From Arachis hypogaea (taxonomy: Eukaryota; Streptophyta; Magnoliopsida; Fabales; Fabaceae): a DNA stretch of 64,000 nucleotides. A program made the translations under genes and the position numbers. Under the pieces are notes generated by a model. That model was not told the origin of the DNA. It ran no database searches and saw only the letters and a program-made list of their open reading frames with translations. Shown here in pieces: positions 57,242 to 64,000 of the stretch (within the stretch, counting starts at the first letter, position 1; each line of letters begins with the position of its first letter). The stretch lies in assembly GCF_003086295.3 (NCBI RefSeq), contig NC_092054.1, positions 59,497,546 through 59,561,545 of the forward strand. Reading direction: 5' to 3'.

Positions 57242-58614
57242 ATACCCCACTTCAAGGCAGCAGGAAACCAAGAAATGAGCAAACCACCCAAAATCCATCT
57301 GAGGACAGTAAGAGCCCAGGGAAAAATAATTCTGGCGCTAAAACGCCAGAAGTTGGGTGGAAGGCTGGTGCTGAATGCCCAGACCATGCTCAAGACTGGC
57401 GTTCAACGCCAGAAACAAGCAAGGATCTGGCGTTGAACGCCCAAAAGAAGCTCAGTTCTGGCGTTCAAACACCAGGAATAGATGAGGAGCTGGCGTCTAA
57501 CGTCACTCCAGCTTCTAACTCTGGCACTCAATTACCAGTGAGGGATCAGACACACACGAGTGCTGATAACAACCCATCTAAAAAGGCTTCTTCAACCACT
57601 TCTGTAGGAAATAAACTTACAGCAACTAAGGTTGAGGAATATAAAGCCAAGATACCTTATCCTCAAAAACTCCGCCAAGAGGAGCAGGATAAGCAATTTG
57701 CTCGCTTTGCAGATTATCTCAGGACTCTTGAAATAAAGATTCCATTTGCAGAGGCACTTGAGCAAATACCTTCTTATGCCAAGTTCATGAAATAGATCCT
57801 GAGTCATAAGAAGGATTGGAGAGAAACTGAAAGAGTTCTCCTCACTGAAGAATGCAGTGCAGTCATTCTGAAAAGCTTTCCTGAAAAGCTTAAAGACCCT
57901 GGGAGTTTTCTGATACCATGCACATTAGAAGGTAATTGCACCAAGACAGCTTTATGTGATCTTGGGGCAAGCATCAACCTAATACCTGCATCCACTATCA
58001 GAAAGCTTGGTTTAACTGAAGAAGTTAAACCAACCCGGATATGTCTCCAACTTGCTGATGGCTCCATTAAATACTCATCAGGCGTGATTGAAGACATGAT
58101 TGTCAGAGTTGGGCCATTCGCCTTTCCCACTGACTTTGTAGTGCTGGAAATAGAGGAGCACAAGAGTGCCACTCTCATTCTAGGAAGACCCTTCCTAGCA
58201 ACTGGACGAACTCTCATTGATGTCCAACAGGGGAAAATAACCCTGAGAGTCAATGATGATGAGTTTAAGTAGAATGCTGTTAAAGCCATGCAGCATCCAG
58301 ACACATCAAAAGACTGCATGAAAGTTGATCTTATTGACTCTTTGGTAGAAGAGATCAACATGGCTATGAGTCTCGAATCAGAGTTGGAAGACATCTTTAA
58401 AGATGTTCAGCCTGATTTGGAGGATTCAGAGAAAATGAAAGAGCCTCTGAAATTTCCTCTGGAAGAGGAAAAACCTCCTAAACCCGAGCTCAAACCATTA
58501 CCACCATCCCTGAAATATGCATTTCTGGGAGAAGGTGACACTTTTCCAGTGATCATAAGCTCTGCTTTAAATCCACAGGAAGAGGAAGCACTTATTAGTG
58601 CTAAGGACACATAA
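57236..58614 (+). pseudogene. Element C linker and protease
   Basis: The frame from 57205 carries a Ser/Thr/Lys-rich linker (57240-57600), which includes palindromic GGCGTT/AACGCC units at DNA level. It then has a conserved pre-protease stretch, and the aspartic protease with LCDLGASINLIPAS near 57955 and LILGRPFLATGRTLIDVQ near 58175. In-frame stops at 57793 (TAG), 58270 (TAG) and 58612 (TAA) and a later frame change disable it. The DLGAS active-site motif is intact. Confidence 0.88.
57333..57500. repeat. Palindrome cluster inside the C polyprotein frame
   Basis: CTGGCGCTAAAACGCCAG, CTGGCGTTCAACGCCAG, CTGGCGTTGAACGCC and similar units lie in the gag-protease linker. They match the LTR palindromes at 54473-54590. 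Confidence 0.92.
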
Positions 58615-58639
58615 GATAGCTCTTGGGTGGTCCATAGGT

Positions 58640-60282
58640 GACCTTAAGGGCATAAGCCCAGCTAGATGCATGCACAAAATCTTATTGGAGGATAATGCTA
58701 AACCAGTGGTTCAACCATAGAGGCGGCTAAATCCAGCCATGAAGGAAGTGGTGTAGAAAGAGGTCACCAAATTACTGGAGGCTGGGATTATTTATCCTAT
58801 TTCTGATAGCCCCTGGGTGAGCCCTGTTCAAGTTGTCCCCAAAAAGGGAGGCATGACAGTGGTTCATAATGAAAAGAATGAACTGGTTCCTACAAAAACA
58901 GTTACAGGGTGGCGCATATGTATTGACTACAGAAGGCTCAATACAGCCACCAGAAAGGATCATTTTCCTTTACCATTCATAGACCAGATGCTAGAAAGAT
59001 TGGCAGGTCATGATTATTACTGTTTTTTGGATGGCTACTCAGGCTATAACCAGATTGCAGTAGATCCCCAGGATCAAGAGAAAACAACATTCACATGTCC
59101 ATCTGGAGTGTTTGCTTATAGAAGGATGCCATTTGGGCTGTGTAATGCGCCTGCAACCTTCCAGAGATGCATGCTCTCTATTTTCTCTGATATGGTGGAA
59201 AAATTTCTGGAAGTCTTCATGGATGACTTCTCAGTATATGGAGACTCATTCAGCTCCTGTCTTGATCACCTGAAACTAGTTCTGAAAAGATGCCAAGAGA
59301 CCAACTTGGTTTTAAACTGGGAAAAATGTCACTTTATGGTGACTGAAGGGATTGTCCTTGGGCATAAAATTTCAAACAAGGGAATAGAGGTGGATCAAGC
59401 AAAAATAGAGGTAATTGAAAAATTACCACCACCTGCCAATGTTAAGGCAATCAGAAGCTTTCTGGGGCATGCAAGATTCTATAGGAGGTTTATAAAGGAT
59501 TTTTCAAAAATCACAAAACCTCTGAGTAATCTGCTAGCTGCTGACACACCATTTGTGTTTGACACAGAGTGTCTGCAGGCGTTTGAAACGCTGAAAGCCA
59601 AGCTGGTCTCAGCACCAGTTATTTCTGCACCAGACTGGACATTACCATTTGAGCTAATGTGTGATGCCAGTGATCATGCCATTGGTGCAGTACTGGGGCA
59701 GAGGCATGACAAGCTTCTGCATGTCATTTATTATGCTAGCCGCGTTTTAAATGATGCCCAAAAAAATTACACAACCACAGAAAAAGAATTGCTTGCAGTG
59801 GTTTATGCCATTGACAAGTTTAGATCATACTTGGTAGGATCAAAGGTGATTGTGTATACTGACCATGCTGCTCTTAAATATCTACTCACAAAGCAGGATT
59901 CAAAACTCAGGCTCATAAGATGGGTGTTGCTTCTGCAAGAGTTTGATATAGAAATAAGAGACAAAAAAGGGACAGAGAACCAAGTGGCTGATCATCTGTC
60001 CCGGATAGAGCCAATAGAAGGGACGTCATTCCCCTCTCTTGAAATCTCTGAGACCTTTCCGGATGAGCATTTGTTTGCCATTCAGGAAACACCATGGTTT
60101 GCAGACATTGCAAACTACAAAGCTGCAAGGTTCATTCCCAAGGAGTACAGCAGGCAACAAAAGAAAAAATTAATTACTGATGCAAATTACTACTTGTGGG
60201 ATGAACCCTATCTCTTTAAGTGATGTGCAGATGGCATAATCCGTAGGTGTGTGCCTAAAGAAGAAGCACAAAAGGATCTTAT
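58640..60282 (+). pseudogene. Element C reverse transcriptase and RNase H
   Basis: The longest frame is 58817-60223. The RT domain shows [20 protein letters not shown], a [15 protein letters not shown] block, the [20 protein letters not shown] block and the catalytic FMDDFSVYG (the usual YxDD core with Phe-Met). RNase H follows: [14 protein letters not shown] near 59660, [20 protein letters not shown], and [10 protein letters not shown]. Before it, the RT N-terminal region is shifted in frame and has stops (58640-58816). A TGA at 60221 precedes the insertion of D. Integrase would follow. The enzyme would copy element RNA to DNA. Confidence 0.93.
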
Positions 60283-62488
60283 TGATGCGCATAAACTTGT
60301 TATGCTACGATTTAGGAAATTGCACGATCGGCAAAATTCCTTCCGGCAAGTGCACCGGTTATCGTCAAGTAAAAACTCACAATAGAGTGAGGTCGAATCC
60401 CACAAGGATTGGTTGAATGAGCAATTCGGATTAGAAGTATGTTCTAGTTGAGCGGAATCAAAATTTAGATGAGAATTGCGGAATGTAAAATTGCATGAAT
60501 TAAAGAGTGAGAAGCTAAATTGCTGAAATTAAAAGGGATGGGGTGATTGCATGAATTTAATAGCAGAATGTAAAGAGAAAGTGGTAGATCAGAAATGGGG
60601 AATTCATTGGGTGTTAGGAGATATTGATATCTCCGAATCAAAACATTTTTATTTCTTCCTCAACCAATGCATTCATTGAATTTTGCTTGGCAATCTTATA
60701 TGATTGGATCCCAATCCCTTGGCTCACCAATTCTCTCTAAAAACGAACAAATTCCCAATCCCTTGGTTTAAATGTTCATAAGAAGAGATGATGCTCGATC
60801 ACTGATTATACCACACAGTTTCATGAACCACAATTTGGTAGGATTACATGTCACAATATCCACCCAAACCCCAATCCAATTCACTGTGAGAAAACTTCTC
60901 TAGCATGAATCCTCCATTCCTTTCCCAAGGTTCCGAAGGATTCCAATTATGGGTAGTTTCTTTCCCAAGACAACTACCCAATGGAATTAGATCGAGAAGC
61001 TTTCTAACAAAATTCAAGAGAAAAGATTGAAGAAGAAGATAAAACTATTATTGATTCATTGAATTACAATAGAGCTCCCTAACCCAATGAAAGGGGTTTA
61101 GTGAGTCATAGCTCTGAATTCAATTACAAAACTAAAAGAAAATCATCCAAAGTTCCCCCTCAGGGGCTGGATTCCCCTTCAATCCCCCCCTCTCAAATGC
61201 AGAAACTAAGGCCTTTAAATAGGCTCCCTAAATTACAAAATGAAAATGAAATTCAAAGCAAATTACAATCAAATGAAAATAAACTATTCTAGATGATTCT
61301 TGTGGCCTTGATTTGGTGTTGTTGATGGGCCTTGCTTGCTTGAAGGGTAGAGTGACATAATTGATCCAAAAAGGATAATGATCCATTAAACTACACTCAA
61401 ACGTTGCACTCCCCTTTCTTGAGTCGTCACTTTGTTCTCTTGTCAACCTTGCCAATTTGATGCCAAATATAGACTATTATACCTCGTTGGAAAGCTATGG
61501 ATGTCAGCTTTCTAACGCAACTGGAAGCACCTCAATTGGATCTCTATAGCTCAAGTTATACTCCATGGAAGGTGCTGAGGTCAGCTGGCCTGATTGCATG
61601 TTGGTACTATGCTCTTCTATGCACATTACGGGGCTGTTTTCTCCCTCAATTTTTAGTATCCACCATGCATGCCATATATGCTTGGAAATCTCTAGATGTC
61701 TTCTTTCCAATGCATTTTGAATCACCTCATTTGGAGTTTTGTAGCTCAAGTTATTTATGTTTGAAGAAGGCATGGTCAAGCTGTTCCATATAACACGTTT
61801 AAGCTCCAGTTTAAGCTTAAACTGGAGCTTAAACGCTGGCACTCCCTGGAGGCACAAGCTCGAGCACGTTTAAGCTTCAGTTTAAGGTTAAACTGAAGCT
61901 TAAACGTGGAAATGGAAGAAGGCAACCCTGGAGTGTGGAATTGTCGAACACGTTTAAGCTTCAGTTTAAGGTTAAACTGAAGCTTAAACGTGGAAATGGA
62001 GGAAAGCCATCCTGGTTCATTTCTCAATTCTGGCGTTTAACCTCCTGGTGAGATTCTCACTTCTGGCGTTTAACCTCCAGTTTAAGGTTAAACTGGAGGT
62101 TAAACTTCAATTCCAGCATTTCTTAGCCTTCATGATTCTGGCGTTTAAGCTCCAGTTTAGGCTTAAACTGGATCTTAAACTCCACATGTGATATTCAAGC
62201 TTCCTTTATTGATTTTGTTGCTTCCTTGCCTAGCCTCTTCTTCCCTGAAATCATCCAAACAATTGCATCAAAGTCTTGCAAAAATTCATGAGAATTCTTC
62301 CATTCATAGCTTTCAAGGAATATAACTAAAAACTCATGGAATTTGCATCAAAATCTTCATGTTGAATGATTTAAGACAAGCATGACTATTTGGCCCAAAT
62401 GATTACTTAAGGCTCAAGAAAATGCATAAAACAACTAAAAATAAAAGAAAAAAGGCTAGTGAAACTAGCCTAAGATGCCTTGGCATCA
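60283..62488 (-). repeat. Element D 3' LTR
   Basis: 2,206 bp, TGATGCGCAT to TTGGCATCA on the plus strand. Near 60378 it has the same ACTCACAATAGAGTGAGGTC block, reversed, that occurs in the element A LTR near 39763. It contains an array of long palindromes. Confidence 0.9.
61794..62187. repeat. Palindrome array in element D LTR
   Basis: Four or five long palindromes built from CACGTTTAAGCTTCAG, a TTTAAGGTTAAA centre and the complement, plus related TTTAACCTCCAGTTTAA forms. Arms are about 20 bp. The array position in the LTR parallels that of A. Confidence 0.93.
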
Positions 62489-64000
62489 CAACACCAAACT
62501 TAATTCTTGCTTGTCCCCAAGCAAGTTCTGAATTATTGAGAAGAAAGAATGAAACAGAAAGTAAATTCATTAGCCATATCAGTAAGTAATTGACATTGAT
62601 TAATGGCGTGTTCATGCAGAAAGTTGTTGCAGCATCACTTTATTGTTTCTTAGGTAAGAATGTCACTTTTTATGTTTCCACTAAAACACTGCTTATGGCC
62701 TCTTGTTATTCACATATCCTTGGCAAGTTTCTTTTCTTTGTTTTTCTTTTTCTTTGAGCTTATTTGCTCCTTGTTGCTCAGTGTCATGTGTTGCTCAAGC
62801 CTTTGGCATTTTCTTTTTCTTATTAGTGCACTACACATATCCACTACAGGCATTTTAGTTCACATTTCTTCTTGAGACATTGGTGCCCAGCACCTCTTTG
62901 TGTGACTAAATGTTTTGTATTTAGGTTGCTCTTGATAATGGACTTTTGGTTGATAATCCCGGGTTAGTTAACCCAAGTTACCAAGTGTTGAAACACTCCT
63001 CAGAACCTATTCATCCAAGCATATCCTTAATACATAAACACCACAGGCATTTGTCTCAGAAGTTCAAACCATTGGTGCCTAGCTTATTTTCTCAATTTTT
63101 TTGCTTTTTGGTTGCCCTTTTTCAGTGGCTTTTTCCTCTTCTTTTTCTTTCTTTTTCATGGCCAAAGACATTTATTCATCAAGATCCATAGACAGCATCC
63201 TAATTTCCACTAAAAGTGACAATTCTAACTTTATTTCTTAGTGAGCTGACTATTCAATCAAACATGCATACCACCACTTAATCTTATTTGATTTCTTACC
63301 AAATGGAATTGAGTTACTTTTGTTCAAACATTTCTTTTATTTTATGGAAACAGAACAAGCATGGCAAGCATTTGTTTAAGAAGATGAAGTTATCCAGACA
63401 CTTAGACTATCACTTATTTGAAAATTAAACAAACAGACAAACAAAAACTGCAATGACTCAAACTTAAAGCAGGGGTGCATGCAAACTTCAAATATCAGCA
63501 ATTCAAAGTACAAGCAATTAAGTGACAATACAACCTTTTAGCATCTTCTTTGTTGTTCATCATCCTTCCTAGCCTTGGTGTTCTCTTTGATGATGATGTA
63601 TATTCCTTCCATGAGATTGATTGTCTTCCTGCAAAGCTATTAGAAGTTGCTTGTTCCCCAAGCACTTTGAGAATTGGTTAGCATGCATGGATGTTTGTAG
63701 GCCTCTGAACTTAGATTGGTGTGTGAACACGAAACTTAGTTCCTTGCCATATGCAGCAATTGGGATCATATGCAGAAAACCTCATGTGCTTTTATTAAGA
63801 AAATAACTATGAACTAGAAAAAGAAACTATGAACTAGAAATTAAACTATTGTTTAAGTAGTTTCCCTGATTGGTTGGAGCTAGTGACTAGTCATGCTGAG
63901 GTAGAAATGTGCTTTTAATGAAGTTTTTGGTGGAACACCAAACTTAGAATCTCACATTCACCCTTGAATTGTTTTGGTGTGCAACACCAAATTTAGCTCC
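62489..64000 (-). other. Element D 3' internal region
   Basis: Minus-strand untranslated sequence of element D with AAGTTTGGTGT-type motifs (62491-62501, 63935-63945). Short ORFs are Ser/His-rich or hydrophobic and show no conserved domain. No RT or gag in the visible part. Confidence 0.7.

Larger units (their letters stand above)
54102..60282 (+). mobile_element. LTR element C, gag-pol-bearing Ty3/gypsy
   Basis: 5' LTR 54102-55636 (1,535 bp, TGATGAGAGG to GTGCACCA), tRNA-Asp-type primer site (55643-55659), gag, protease, RT and RNase H. It is cut by element D at 60283 before integrase. It is inserted in the last ORF of A; the left target flank is ATGAG. It is the only element in the window with a recognisable RT. 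Its LTR is related to L1 and to the solo LTR at 22799. It has accumulated stops and is not active. Confidence 0.92.
60283..64000 (-). mobile_element. LTR element D, minus strand, runs out of window
   Basis: The LTR 60283-62488 is followed on the right by internal 3' sequence in the minus orientation. The minus-strand read enters the LTR as AAGTTTGGTGT, TG, then TGATGCCAAGG, so this is the 3' LTR and the 5' part is beyond 64000. It interrupts element C's pol. The left target flank is CTTAT (60278-60282). The LTR is a distant relative of the element A LTR. Confidence 0.88.

Overview
This 64 kb window is plant nuclear DNA with no intact host gene. Almost all of it is transposable elements inserted into one another, plus AT-rich relic sequence. 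The LTR ends (TGATGAGCGGATAATTTATA type), tRNA-Asp-type primer sites, GT/AG introns, and plant gene fragments (zeta-carotene desaturase, CURT1, trichome-birefringence-like) point to a legume. The LTR families look like those of peanut (Arachis); that genus call is recognition from memory, not a database match.

Layout: 1-5410 is AT-rich relic DNA with a small fold-back MITE (2403-2785) and a 1.7 kb fold-back element (3275-5003) that is itself hit by a 508 bp hAT-type MITE (3376-3883). A host segment is present twice in tandem. Copy 1 (5411-6170, 15151-15270, 28983-29545) was split by a 9 kb MuDR-like MULE (6171-15141) and a 13.7 kb LTR element, L1 (15271-28977). Copy 2 (30115-31560) is uninterrupted and preserves both empty sites. 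The MULE carries a decayed mudrA-type transposase gene convergent with a plant-mobile-domain (PMD) gene in the position mudrB has in maize MuDR. L1 lost gag-pol; its 5' LTR is split by a CACTA element (CAC1, 15899-21338) and its interior by a solo LTR (22799-24337).

From 32338 a second CACTA element (CAC2) runs until LTR element A (37388) interrupts it. A contains element B (41644-51532, minus strand, complete) and is cut at 54102 by element C. C has gag, protease, reverse transcriptase and RNase H, and is cut at 60283 by element D (minus strand), which leaves the window. The insertion order is therefore CAC2, then A, then B and C, then D.

The most interesting content is of two kinds. First, both CACTA elements hold spliceable fragments of several host genes: CAC1 has dUTPase and CURT1 pieces; CAC2 has a receptor kinase, zeta-carotene desaturase, a VASt-domain protein and a TBL protein, all in one orientation. 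Second, every LTR family here carries an array of short palindromes of different sequence at an equivalent LTR position. Families B, C and L1 repeat the same palindromes inside the element, in C even within the reading frame. Elements A, B and L1 have lost reverse transcriptase but keep an ORF of the 'putative plant transposon protein' type in the post-pol position; C is the only element here showing a replication module.

All identifications rest on reading the sequence and remembered family motifs; no search was run. Percent identities are hand estimates.
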